From Dyella choica (GTDB lineage Bacteria; Pseudomonadota; Gammaproteobacteria; Xanthomonadales; Rhodanobacteraceae): a stretch of DNA of 64,000 nucleotides. A program made the translations under genes and the position numbers. The notes under the pieces were generated by a model. The model did not search any database. It was not told where the DNA came from and saw only the letters and a program-made list of their open reading frames with translations. Below, piece after piece: positions 1 through 8,030 of this stretch. The stretch spans positions 1-64,000 of the forward strand of contig NZ_RYYV01000010.1 of assembly GCF_003977665.1 (NCBI RefSeq). Direction: 5' to 3'. Position 1 is the stretch's first letter; each line of letters starts with the position of its first letter.

Positions 1-23
1 TGCACTTGAGTTTAGAGACCGCC

Positions 24-57
24 GTTACTTTTCTTTGGGCCAGCAAAGAAAAGTGAC
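24..57. repeat. Intergenic hairpin repeat
   Basis: GTTACTTTTCTTTG and CAAAGAAAAGTGAC are 14-base arms around the loop GGCCAG, with one mismatch that becomes a G-U pair in RNA. It lies downstream of pyrB. Sequences of this look are common between genes in Xanthomonadales, from general recollection. The rest of positions 1-135 shows no gene. Confidence 0.6.
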
Positions 58-135
58 TCGGGCCCTTTAGGGACCGAAAGCGCCGCAGGCAATGCAGCCA
101 TCTACGGCATGCAACAACAGTGCGATCAGGGGGAT

Positions 136-158
136 GTTGGGGGGGGCATGCCCCCAAC
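136..158. repeat. GTAGG/CCTAC-family palindrome, copy A
   Basis: GTTGGGGG pairs with CCCCCAAC across a short loop and is followed by CTACGGG, matching the right end of the other family copies. It sits just past the pyrB stop codon and may act as its terminator on the minus strand. The pyrB stop is a separate TGA, so this copy does not supply it. The left end is degenerate, with a run of G residues. Confidence 0.5.
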
Positions 159-167
159 CTACGGGCC

Positions 168-1094
168 TCAGCGGGCGAGCATCTCGCCCAACACCGCCAT
201 CCTCACGAACACACCATTACCCACCTGCTCGAGGATGCGCGACTGCGGACCGTCGGCCACCTCCGGCGCGATTTCGATGCCGCGGTTGATCGGGCCGGGA
301 TGCATCACCAGGCAGCCGCGGGCGGCCATGGCCAAGCGGCGGCTGTCCAGGCCGTATTCGCGGAAGTAGGCCGCTTCATCCGGCAGCTCAATGCTTGACA
401 TGCGCTCTTTCTGCAGACGAAGCATGATCGCCACGTCGGCGCCTTCGATGGCTTGGTCGAAATTGTTGTAGAACTTGCAGTCGGGAAATTCCTGCTGGTC
501 CGGCATCAAGGGGGCAGGGCCGCACAGGCGGATTTCCTTTGCCCCCAGCCTGGTGAAGGCATGCACGTCGGAACGCGCTACGCGGGAATGTTTCACGTCA
601 CCGCAGATCACCACCGTGAGTGCGCTGAAATCCGGCCGATGCTGCCGGATCGTCAGTGCGTCGAGCAAGCCTTGCGTGGGATGCGCGCGATTGCCATCGC
701 CCGCGTTGATCACGGACACCCCGCTCATCGCATGGCGTACCAGCTCATCCGGAGTTCCGGACACCTTGTGGCGCACGATGATGGCATCCAGGTGCATCGC
801 TTCCAGCGTGTGCAAGGTATCGAACAACTCCTCGCCCTTGGCCGTGGAGGAGAAGCCGATGTCGAAATTGATCACGTCCGCCCCGAGCCGGCGCGCGGCC
901 AACTCGAACGAAGTGCGTGTGCGAGTGGACGGTTCGAAGAACAGGTTGAGGATGGTGCGTCCGTTGAGCAGATCCAGCTTGCGCGTACCATGCGCACAGG
1001 CGTCGCGCATGGTGATGGCGCGGTCCAGCAAGCGCTCGATGCATTCGCGCGGCAGGTTTTCGAGCGTGGTGAGGTGGCGCAGGCGTGAGAACAT
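168..1094 (-). CDS. pyrB: Aspartate carbamoyltransferase, catalytic chain
   Basis: Makes N-carbamoyl-L-aspartate from carbamoyl phosphate and aspartate, the first committed step of pyrimidine synthesis in the cytoplasm. The 308 residues are the usual length. The carbamoyl-phosphate loop FEPSTRTRTSFE is at about 53-64, with HPTQ near 137 and PGPINRG near 266. No pyrI regulatory chain and no pyrC-like pseudo-dihydroorotase adjoins it. It is the last gene of the minus-strand run gshB-tonB-yqgE-ruvX-pyrB, starting 20 bases after ruvX, so it is probably co-transcribed. The ATG start gives a normal N-terminus (MFSRLRHLTTL). Confidence 0.97.
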   Translation of the reverse strand: MFSRLRHLTTLENLPRECIERLLDRAITMRDACAHGTRKLDLLNGRTILNLFFEPSTRTRTSFELAARRLGADVINFDIGFSSTAKGEELFDTLHTLEAMHLDAIIVRHKVSGTPDELVRHAMSGVSVINAGDGNRAHPTQGLLDALTIRQHRPDFSALTVVICGDVKHSRVARSDVHAFTRLGAKEIRLCGPAPLMPDQQEFPDCKFYNNFDQAIEGADVAIMLRLQKERMSSIELPDEAAYFREYGLDSRRLAMAARGCLVMHPGPINRGIEIAPEVADGPQSRILEQVGNGVFVRMAVLGEMLAR

Positions 1095-1114
1095 GGTGAT
1101 TGTCTTTGGTGTTG

Positions 1115-1537
1115 TTATGCGGCTTCGTGCAACCAGCGTTCGAGGATCACCGCGGCGGCTTCGGCATCGAGTTGTGCAGCGCCGCTGCGGCGTTTCAAGC
1201 CCATGGCGCGTGACTGGGCGAAACGCTCTGCGGCTTCAAGGGAGCTGTGGCGTTCATCCACCATGGCCACCGGCACGCGGTAGCGTTCGCGCAGGCGTTC
1301 GGCGAAACGGCGCGCACGTTTGCTTGCTGCCTGTTCTTCGCCATCGAGGGTAAGCGGCAGCCCCACCACGAAGCCTTCGGGCAGCCATTCGCTGCGCAAG
1401 ACATCCAGGGCTGCCCAATCGGGCGCGTCGTCGCGCATGGCGATGGTGGCGATGGCGCGGGCGCTGGCGGTGACGCGATTGCCAACTGCGACGCCGATGA
1501 ATTTGCTGCCGACATCGAAGCCAAGCACGCAGCTCAT
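1115..1537 (-). CDS. ruvX: Putative pre-16S rRNA nuclease / Holliday junction resolvase homologue
   Basis: A YqgF/RuvX-family protein of 140 residues with an RNase H-like fold. The family is implicated in trimming the 5' end of 16S rRNA; a Holliday-junction role was proposed from the fold. The N-terminal GFDVGSKFIGVA carries the first acidic residue, VGLPLTLDG follows near 59, and VDERHSS near 96 supplies another. Its ATG overlaps the yqgE stop as ATGA (1534-1537), which supports translational coupling. The yqgE-ruvX pair is conserved in many gammaproteobacteria. Confidence 0.95.
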   Translation of the reverse strand: MSCVLGFDVGSKFIGVAVGNRVTASARAIATIAMRDDAPDWAALDVLRSEWLPEGFVVGLPLTLDGEEQAASKRARRFAERLRERYRVPVAMVDERHSSLEAAERFAQSRAMGLKRRSGAAQLDAEAAAVILERWLHEAA

Positions 1538-2112
1538 GCGTGACCTGCGTAGCCGGGAAGTTGCAGGGGATCGATGCCGACCAGGCCGGCGGCGGCGCTC
1601 CAGCGTTCCTCCAGCGGGGTGTGGAAGATCACCCGTTCATTGGCTTCGGCGGTGAGCCAGGTGTTGTCCTTCAGCTCCTGCTCGAGCTGGCCGGCCCCCC
1701 AGCCCGAATAGCCCAGGGCCATCAGCGCCAGGCGCGGGCCTTCGCCGGCGGCCATCGCCACCAGGATGTCGCGAGAAGTGGTGACCGACCAATCGCCGTT
1801 GATGCGGTAGCTCGATTCCCAGTGCCCGTGCTCGCGATGCAGCACGAAGCCGCGCTCCTGCTGCACGGGGCCGCCGATCAGCACCGGCGCGTCGACCAGT
1901 TCCGGGTCGTTGCAGCTGAGCTTCATTTGCGCCAGCACGTCGCCGAAGCGGTATTCGGAGAGCTGATTGATCAACAGGCCTACCGCACCGTCTTCGTCAT
2001 GCTGGCAGATGAAGGCTACCCCGCGCGAAAACGGCGGTTCGGTCAGGCTGGGCATGGCGATCAAAAACTGGCCAGCGAGGGACTGGGGGGACTTGGTCTG
2101 CATGGTGGCCAT
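1534..2112 (-). CDS. yqgE: YqgE/AlgH family protein (UPF0301)
   Basis: Cytoplasmic protein of a widespread family without an agreed biochemical role; AlgH in Pseudomonas was linked to alginate regulation. The family start LAGQFLIAMPSL is followed by RGVAFICQHDEDGAVGL and, near the end, GYSGWGAGQLEQEL. I chose the ATG at 2112 (MATMQTK). A TTG/ATG-type start at 2145 would add 11 residues and one at 2103 would remove three; no strong Shine-Dalgarno separates them. It overlaps ruvX by four bases. About 125 bases, including a short CCCC/GGGG hairpin near 2207-2226, separate it from tonB. Confidence 0.93.
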   Translation of the reverse strand: MATMQTKSPQSLAGQFLIAMPSLTEPPFSRGVAFICQHDEDGAVGLLINQLSEYRFGDVLAQMKLSCNDPELVDAPVLIGGPVQQERGFVLHREHGHWESSYRINGDWSVTTSRDILVAMAAGEGPRLALMALGYSGWGAGQLEQELKDNTWLTAEANERVIFHTPLEERWSAAAGLVGIDPLQLPGYAGHA

Positions 2113-2237
2113 TGTAAGCGCTGTGCGAGGTGGCGTCTGCGGCAAACAAGTGACCCAGTATCGCGCCTGGTGGTGTTATCGCCGTGTTATTGCGCACGCT
2201 TTTTCCCCTTGCCCCGGCGGGAGAGGGGCGGCAAACA

Positions 2238-3104
2238 TCATCGAGTCTTCAACACGTCCCCAGGCTGAAACTGCCAAGTGCGGGTGACATACAGGATATC
2301 CACCTTTTCCTTGCTGTCCGGCGGCAGCGGCGGGAACGGTGCGCACAGCTTTACGATGGCGACCGCGGCTTTGTCGATGATGGGGTAGCTGGAACTCTTT
2401 TGTATGTCGATGCTGGCCAGGCTGCCGTCTCTGTTTATGCCGACAGTCAGAATCACATCGCCGTGGATGCCTTGCTCGCGGGCCTGCTCGGGATAATTCA
2501 AGTTGCCTACGCGCTCGATGCGATCGGCCCACCCGCGCATGTAGGCGGCGTAAATGTTCGCGGCGGTGTTGGCACTGATGAACTTCTTGTGCGGGCGCTT
2601 TGCATAGGCTTCGCGCTCCCTGCGTGTCTCGGCGGAAAGCTGTGCGATCTGCCGTTCGACACGGGCTTCATCCGCGGTAGCGGTATCCGGGGTGTCGCGC
2701 GCGTCCTTGGCATCGTTGCTGTTGACGCTGAAATTGGCCTGTCCGGTAGTGGTCAGCATACGCTGGTCTGTAGCTTGCTGCGGCGCGGGAGTTGCTGCAG
2801 TCACCGGCTGCGGGGCAGTGCCCTGGCTGGGCAGGGGGAGGAGTCCGGAGAAAGGTTGCGAAGGCCGGTGTGCCTTGTCGCTCTCGCCGCCGCCCTTGTT
2901 GTTGGCCTGGGCCAGGAAATCGGCCCTGTCCGGCGCCTCGCTGTTGGCGACGTTTACCAACGTCACGTCAAGCGTGGGCAAGGCCGGGCGCGTCGCGACG
3001 TAACTGACGCCGATGCCGAACAGCAGCAGGCCATGCACCAGCAGCGAAAAAACGAAGGTGGCCCCGATCTTGTTGTTGCCGGGGCGGCGGGCTACAGCAT
3101 TCAC
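2238..3104 (-). CDS. tonB: Energy transducer TonB
   Basis: Couples the proton motive force of ExbB/ExbD to outer-membrane TonB-dependent receptors. Residues 13-35 form one membrane anchor. A long, proline-poor Ala/Gln/Ser/Asp linker crosses the periplasm, and the last 90 or so residues carry the TonB fold (YPEQAREQGIHGDVILTVGI, then SSSYPIIDKAA). Length is 288. The start overlaps the gshB stop by four bases, so the two are coupled. No exbB or exbD lies in the window. The linker lacks the usual Pro-Glu/Pro-Lys repeats, so this may be one of several TonB paralogues. Confidence 0.92.
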   Translation of the reverse strand: MNAVARRPGNNKIGATFVFSLLVHGLLLFGIGVSYVATRPALPTLDVTLVNVANSEAPDRADFLAQANNKGGGESDKAHRPSQPFSGLLPLPSQGTAPQPVTAATPAPQQATDQRMLTTTGQANFSVNSNDAKDARDTPDTATADEARVERQIAQLSAETRREREAYAKRPHKKFISANTAANIYAAYMRGWADRIERVGNLNYPEQAREQGIHGDVILTVGINRDGSLASIDIQKSSSYPIIDKAAVAIVKLCAPFPPLPPDSKEKVDILYVTRTWQFQPGDVLKTR

Positions 3105-4069
3105 GCGAAGGTCGGCCTGGTCTCAAGGGCGTCGAACAACATTCCTGCGATATTAAGCCCGAATTGTTTGTCCAGTTCCCGAGCGCAAGTCGGCGATGTG
3201 ACGTTGATCTCGGTCAGGTAGTCGCCGATCACGTCCAGCCCGACGAAGCGCAGCCCGCGGCGGCGCAATTCAGGGCCTACCTCGGCGGCGATCCAGCGGT
3301 CGCGGTCGCTTAGCGGCACGCCCTCGCCGCGGCCGCCCGCAGCCAGGTTGCCGCGGAATTCGTCACCCTGGGGAATGCGCGCGAGGGCGTAGGGCACCGG
3401 TTCGCCGTCGATCATCAGAATGCGCTTGTCGCCGGCGCTGATCTGCGGAATGAATTTTTGCGCCACCGTGAACTGGCGGTTCTGGCCGTGCGAGTCGCCC
3501 TGGACCAGTGTTTCCAGCATGGAGTTGAGGTTCTTGTCGCCCGACTGCACGCGAAAGATGCCGCGCCCGCCCATGCCATCCAGTGGCTTGAGCACGGCAT
3601 CGCCGTGTTCGGCCACGAAGCGGCGCAGCTCGGCCGGATCCCGTGCCACCAGGGTCGGCGCCATGCATTGCGGGAAGTGCAAGGCGAACACCTTCTCGTT
3701 GCAGTCGCGCAGTGCGCGCGGGTCATTGACCACCTGCACGCCGGCAAGCTGGGCCACGTCCATCACGAGCGTGTCATAGACGAACTGGGGGTCGACCGGC
3801 GGGTCCTTGCGCAGCAGCACGGTGCCCATTTCGCGCAAGTCGGTCCAGCGGGCTTCACCCAGGGCGTACCAGCCGGCCGGGTCGTCCTTTACGCGTAGCG
3901 GACGCAGCCGGGCCCAGGGCGCGCCGTCGCGCAGGGCCAGGTCACCCTGCTCCATGTAGTAGAGCTGGTGGCCGCGGCGCTGGGCTTCCAGCAGCAGGGC
4001 GAAGCTCGTGTCCTTGGCGATCTTGATGCTGCCGATGGGGTCCATCAGCACAGCGACCGAACGGGGCAT
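3101..4069 (-). CDS. gshB: Glutathione synthetase
   Basis: Joins gamma-glutamylcysteine and glycine with ATP to make glutathione. The protein is 322 residues if it starts at the ATG at 4069, where MPRSVAVLMDPIGSIKIAKD matches the family N-terminus; the open frame runs further upstream to 4186 but that part looks non-coding. The ATP-grasp glycine loop DGMGGRGIFRV is near 160, and EINVTSPTCARELDKQFG near the end carries metal- and substrate-binding residues. It is the first gene of a five-gene minus-strand run and diverges from pilG. gshA is not in the window. Confidence 0.96.
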   Translation of the reverse strand: MPRSVAVLMDPIGSIKIAKDTSFALLLEAQRRGHQLYYMEQGDLALRDGAPWARLRPLRVKDDPAGWYALGEARWTDLREMGTVLLRKDPPVDPQFVYDTLVMDVAQLAGVQVVNDPRALRDCNEKVFALHFPQCMAPTLVARDPAELRRFVAEHGDAVLKPLDGMGGRGIFRVQSGDKNLNSMLETLVQGDSHGQNRQFTVAQKFIPQISAGDKRILMIDGEPVPYALARIPQGDEFRGNLAAGGRGEGVPLSDRDRWIAAEVGPELRRRGLRFVGLDVIGDYLTEINVTSPTCARELDKQFGLNIAGMLFDALETRPTFA

Positions 4070-4255
4070 GGCGGTTCCGGTGGCGGGTGGGGCGTGCATG
4101 TTCGCCGAGGTGGTCGGGAGCCGACAAGGGTGCGGCATGCGCAAATCTGACCAGGTCGCGGACACTCCCTTGCCGGGAGCCGTCATGAAGGGTCTTTATT
4201 TCACATTTGTGTTCGCGATTTTGGTGATAAGCGCCCCCGCTACAACGTTTTTTCC

Positions 4256-4284
4256 TTGACGGAAGAGCGGCCAGGCAGTAAACA
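4256..4284 (+). promoter_or_regulatory. Candidate sigma-70 promoter for the pil-chp operon
   Basis: TTGACG (4256-4261), 17 bases, then TAAACA (4279-4284). The -35 is good and the -10 is weak. It lies in the 356-base divergent gap between gshB and pilG, about 140 bases before the pilG start. The rest of that gap shows only the sequence TTCACATTTGTG at 4200-4211, discussed in the findings. Confidence 0.35.
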
Positions 4285-4425
4285 GCAACGACGGAGCGCC
4301 CGCACAAGAAGAGGGCACCCAAGAAAAGTCTGAGCAGGAATTTTTCATCTGCATCCGTCGGGTGGCCCGTTTGCCGCTTGGCGGATGACGTACCTGAGCC
4401 TGGGGCAGGCAGCAGGGGGGGTTAA

Positions 4426-4830
4426 GTGAACTTGAACGTAGCTACGAACGGCCTAGCGGGTCTGAAGGTCATGGTGATTGACGACTCCAAGACCATCCGC
4501 CGCACGGCGGAAACCTTGCTCAAGAAAGAAGGGTGCGAGGTGCTCACCGCCGTCGATGGCTTCGAGGCGCTGGCAAAAATCTCCGACCAAAAGCCAGCCA
4601 TCATCTTCGTGGACATCATGATGCCGCGACTGGATGGCTACCAGACGTGCGCGCTCATCAAGAACAATCCGCAATTCCGTTCGACGCCGGTGATCATGCT
4701 GAGCTCGAAGGACGGCCTGTTCGACAAGGCGCGCGGCCGCATCGTCGGCGCGGAGCAGTACCTCACCAAGCCGTTCACCCGCGACGAATTGCTTGGCGCC
4801 ATCCACCGACACGTCGCCAGTACGGTCTGA
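4426..4830 (+). CDS. pilG: Twitching motility response regulator PilG
   Basis: Single-domain receiver that passes the signal from the ChpA kinase to type IV pilus extension. The 134 residues hold one CheY-like domain: Asp19/Asp20, the phospho-acceptor Asp63 in FVDIMMPRLDG, and the Lys of YLTKPF. The start is GTG at 4426, preceded by an AGGGGGG ribosome site. First gene of pilG-pilH-pilI-pilJ-chpA-chpB-chpC, all on plus with short gaps, as in Pseudomonas and Xylella. Confidence 0.96.
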   Translation: MNLNVATNGLAGLKVMVIDDSKTIRRTAETLLKKEGCEVLTAVDGFEALAKISDQKPAIIFVDIMMPRLDGYQTCALIKNNPQFRSTPVIMLSSKDGLFDKARGRIVGAEQYLTKPFTRDELLGAIHRHVASTV

Positions 4831-4863
4831 AGGCTCGTGATAATTAGCTCTAAAGGGGGAGCC

Positions 4864-5235
4864 GTGGCCAATATCCTCATCATTGACGATTCACCCACCG
4901 ACGTGCGCGTGTTTTCGATGCTGCTCGAACGGGCGGGGCATCGCGTCGATGCGGTCAACAACGCCGAGGACGGCATCGAGCGCGTGCGCGCCACCAAGCC
5001 GGACCTCGTCATCATGGACGTCATCATGCCGGGCATGAACGGTTTCCAGGCCACGCGCACGCTTACGCGCGATCCGGCTACCGCGCATGTGCCGATCGTG
5101 ATCATCACCACCAAGTCGATGGAGACCGACCGCGTGTGGGGTATGCGCCAGGGTGCCAAGGCCTTCATCACCAAGCCGGTGAACGAGAAGGAACTGCTTT
5201 CGTGCATCAACGAGCTGCTGCCGAAGGCGGCGTGA
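4864..5235 (+). CDS. pilH: Twitching motility response regulator PilH
   Basis: CheY-like receiver thought to oppose PilG, acting on pilus retraction or as a phosphate sink. I start it at GTG 4864 because AAAGGGGGA lies at 4852-4860 and the product then begins VANILIIDDSPTD as in the family; a GTG at 4837 would put that ribosome site inside the gene. It has 123 residues, phospho-acceptor Asp52 in MDVIMPGMNG, and the Lys of FITKPV. Xylella is reported to lack pilH, so its presence fits a less reduced relative. Confidence 0.94.
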   Translation: MANILIIDDSPTDVRVFSMLLERAGHRVDAVNNAEDGIERVRATKPDLVIMDVIMPGMNGFQATRTLTRDPATAHVPIVIITTKSMETDRVWGMRQGAKAFITKPVNEKELLSCINELLPKAA

Positions 5236-5242
5236 GGCGGGC

Positions 5243-5788
5243 ATGACTGTATCGGCCGCCCAGTCGCCGTTCGAGATCCTGGCCCGCTACGAGCGGCTTT
5301 CGCTGGCGCACGCATCCGGTACGCAGGAGCGTTTCGAAGCGCCGGGCCTGTGGCGCGGTATCGGCTATCGCGCAGGCAGCTACCTGTTCGTGAGCGCGAT
5401 CGACGAGATCAACGAACTACTGGCAGTACCCGTGCTGACGCCCGTGCCCGGGACCAAGCCGTGGTTGCTGGGCGTGGCGAACGTGCGCGGCAATCTGATG
5501 CCGGTGGTGGACATGGCACGCTTCCTGTTCAGCGAGCGTACGCAGCATTCCGAGCGCGCGCGTCTGCTGGTGGTTCGCCAGGGCAGCGGCAGCGTGGCCC
5601 TGCTAGTGGACGAAGTATTCGGCCAGCGTACGGTGGACGCGGAACAGCGCCGCGACGCTGAGCGCGAGGAGGATCCACGCCTGACGCGTTTCGTCGAGGA
5701 TCGCGTGGAAGTGGACGGGCAGCGCCTGGCGCTGTTTAGCATGGGTAGGTTGGTTCGCGCGCCCGATTTCCGCCAGGCGGCCGCCTGA
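5243..5788 (+). CDS. pilI: CheW-like adaptor PilI
   Basis: Couples the receptor PilJ to the ChpA kinase. The 181 residues contain one CheW fold: the receptor/kinase interface around GVANVRGNLMPVVDMARFL (about 74-92) and LLVDEVFGQRTV. It starts 7 bases after pilH. The following 100 bases before pilJ hold no gene. Confidence 0.94.
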   Translation: MTVSAAQSPFEILARYERLSLAHASGTQERFEAPGLWRGIGYRAGSYLFVSAIDEINELLAVPVLTPVPGTKPWLLGVANVRGNLMPVVDMARFLFSERTQHSERARLLVVRQGSGSVALLVDEVFGQRTVDAEQRRDAEREEDPRLTRFVEDRVEVDGQRLALFSMGRLVRAPDFRQAAA

Positions 5789-5899
5789 TGATGCACGGCG
5801 GCTGGAGCGAGCGGTACTCGCAGCGGGGCGGTGGCTTGGTGAAATTCTTGACCGGCGCGCTTGGGCGTGCCGGTGTGGTAGACGGATGAGGTGAAGAAC

Positions 5900-7933
5900 A
5901 TGAGCATTACAGGGGGCGTCGGCAAGGAACGGGGATATACCATCCTGATTGTCTTGCTGGTGGTTTCGATCGGCTTCGCGGCGGTCGACTTCGTCTTACT
6001 CAACCTCAAGAACGGCGAAGATCGCCAGGCCATCGCGTTGACCACGCAGATCCAGGTGCTGTCGCAGCAAACGGCCAAGTACGCGCTGGAAGCTTCCGGC
6101 GGTAACCCCGATTCGTTCGCGGAACTCGAGAACGCGCGCGACACCATCGATTCTGCCGTGCAGCGCCTGGTCAATGGCGACACCAAGACCGGCATGAAGC
6201 CCTATGCCGACCAGAACGCCACGCCTACCGGCCGTTCCGTCAGCAAGCTGGCCGATGCCTGGAAGCAGCTTGATCGCGATATCGGCAAAATCCTTTCCAA
6301 CAAGGCGGTGGTGCTCGATTCGGCGCAGCGCGCCGACGATCTTTCCAAACAATTGCCGCTGCTCAACTCCAACATGGAGCAGGTGGTCAACATCCTGCAG
6401 CAGCGCAAGGGCACCAGCGCGGACGAGATGCTCGGCGCCTCGCGCCAGATGCTGACGGCCGACCGCGTCATCCGCCGTGTGCAGGAAGTGCTGCAGGGCG
6501 GCGAATCCGCCCAGGCGTCCGCTGACGGCCTGTCGCGCGACGCGCAGAATTACGGAGAAGTGCTGAAGGGCCTGCTGCAGGGCAATCAGAGCATGGGCGT
6601 GCAGCAGCTGGGCGACGCCAATGCCCGCAAAATCCTTGCCCAGATGCAGGGGGAATGGGACAAGCTGAGCGATCCGGTCTCCAAGCTTGCCGCCGCCGCC
6701 AGCAACCTGGCTGAGGTGAAGAGCGCCGGCAACCAGGCCTCGCTGGATTCGCAGAACGTGCTGCTGCGCGCGAACGACCTGTCTGAACAGATTGGCCAGC
6801 TGCCGGTACGGCGCCTGTTCCCGAACGTGGGCTGGGGCCTGGTCGGTGCGCTCGGCGCCGTGGCCTTCGCCATCCTGTTGGTTATCCAGCTGGTGGGCGA
6901 CCAGCGCCGCCGCTTCCGCGAAAGTACCGAACTCAACCAGCGCAACCAGGAGGCGATCATGCGCCTGCTGGACGAAATGGGTTCGCTCGCCGAAGGTGAC
7001 CTGACCGTAAAAACCACCGTGTCCGAGGACATCACGGGCGCGATCGCCGACTCGGTGAACTACGCTATCGACGAGTTGCGCACCCTGGTGACGACGATCA
7101 ACGAAACCTCCGAGCAAGTGTCGTCCTCGGCGCAGGAAACGCAGACCACCGCGCGCCACCTGGCCGACGCCGCGAAAGCGCAGGCGCATCGCATCAGCAC
7201 GGCCACCACGGCGATCAACCAGATTGCGAGTTCGATGGATGATGTGTCCAAGAATTCCGCCGAGTCGGCCGACGTGGCCGAGCGCTCGGTGCAAATCGCC
7301 TCGCGTGGCGCGGAAGTGGTGCGTGAAACCATCTCGGGGATGGACTCGATCCGCGACCAGATCCAGGAAACCTCCAAGCGTATCAAACGCCTGGGTGAAT
7401 CCTCGCAGGAAATCGGCTCGATCGTGGAACTGATCAACGACATTGCCGAGCAGACCAACATCCTCGCCTTGAACGCCGCGATCCAGGCCGCCTCGGCGGG
7501 TGAAGCGGGCCGCGGTTTTGCGGTGGTGGCGGACGAAGTGCAGCGCCTCGCGGAACGATCCGCGAGCGCCACGAAGCGAATCGAAACGCTGGTACAGACG
7601 ATTCAGTCCGACACCAACGAAGCGGTGAATTCAATGGAACAGACCACCGCCGAAGTGGTGGCCGGTGCTCGCAAGGCCGAGGACGCCGGCAGCGCGCTGG
7701 GCGACATCGAGCGCGTATCGCACGACTTGTCCGCACTGATTCAAAACATCTCTTCCGCTGCGCGTCAGCAGTCGATCGCCGCAACGGATATTTCGCAATC
7801 CATGAACGCGATTCAGGAAATCACCTCGCAGACGTCGCAAGGCGCAAGCCAGACGGCTGAGTCGATTGGTTACCTGGCGCAGCTGGCCAGTGATCTGCGC
7901 CGTTCGGTGGCGCACTTCAAGTTGCCGGGTTGA
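5900..7933 (+). CDS. pilJ: Type IV pilus chemoreceptor PilJ
   Basis: Methyl-accepting chemotaxis-type receptor of the Pil-Chp array. An N-terminal membrane segment (about 10-31) is followed by a long helical periplasmic region of roughly 280 residues, a second membrane segment near 310-333, a HAMP-like linker ([16 protein letters not shown]) and a cytoplasmic signalling domain. Its hairpin tip reads [20 protein letters not shown], close to the PilJ consensus. The ATG at 5900 is preferred because GAGGTGA at 5888-5894 is an ideal ribosome site; the in-frame GTG at 5891 overlaps it. There is no pilK methyltransferase in the 97 bases before chpA. Confidence 0.95.
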   Translation: MSITGGVGKERGYTILIVLLVVSIGFAAVDFVLLNLKNGEDRQAIALTTQIQVLSQQTAKYALEASGGNPDSFAELENARDTIDSAVQRLVNGDTKTGMKPYADQNATPTGRSVSKLADAWKQLDRDIGKILSNKAVVLDSAQRADDLSKQLPLLNSNMEQVVNILQQRKGTSADEMLGASRQMLTADRVIRRVQEVLQGGESAQASADGLSRDAQNYGEVLKGLLQGNQSMGVQQLGDANARKILAQMQGEWDKLSDPVSKLAAAASNLAEVKSAGNQASLDSQNVLLRANDLSEQIGQLPVRRLFPNVGWGLVGALGAVAFAILLVIQLVGDQRRRFRESTELNQRNQEAIMRLLDEMGSLAEGDLTVKTTVSEDITGAIADSVNYAIDELRTLVTTINETSEQVSSSAQETQTTARHLADAAKAQAHRISTATTAINQIASSMDDVSKNSAESADVAERSVQIASRGAEVVRETISGMDSIRDQIQETSKRIKRLGESSQEIGSIVELINDIAEQTNILALNAAIQAASAGEAGRGFAVVADEVQRLAERSASATKRIETLVQTIQSDTNEAVNSMEQTTAEVVAGARKAEDAGSALGDIERVSHDLSALIQNISSAARQQSIAATDISQSMNAIQEITSQTSQGASQTAESIGYLAQLASDLRRSVAHFKLPG

Positions 7934-8030
7934 GCGGTTGATACTGGACCGAAGTGTTATTAGGCATTCACAAGAGGGCAGCCTCGACGGTTGTGTCAAT
8001 GCGCAAGAGCGCAGCCGCTGAGGGGGGCGC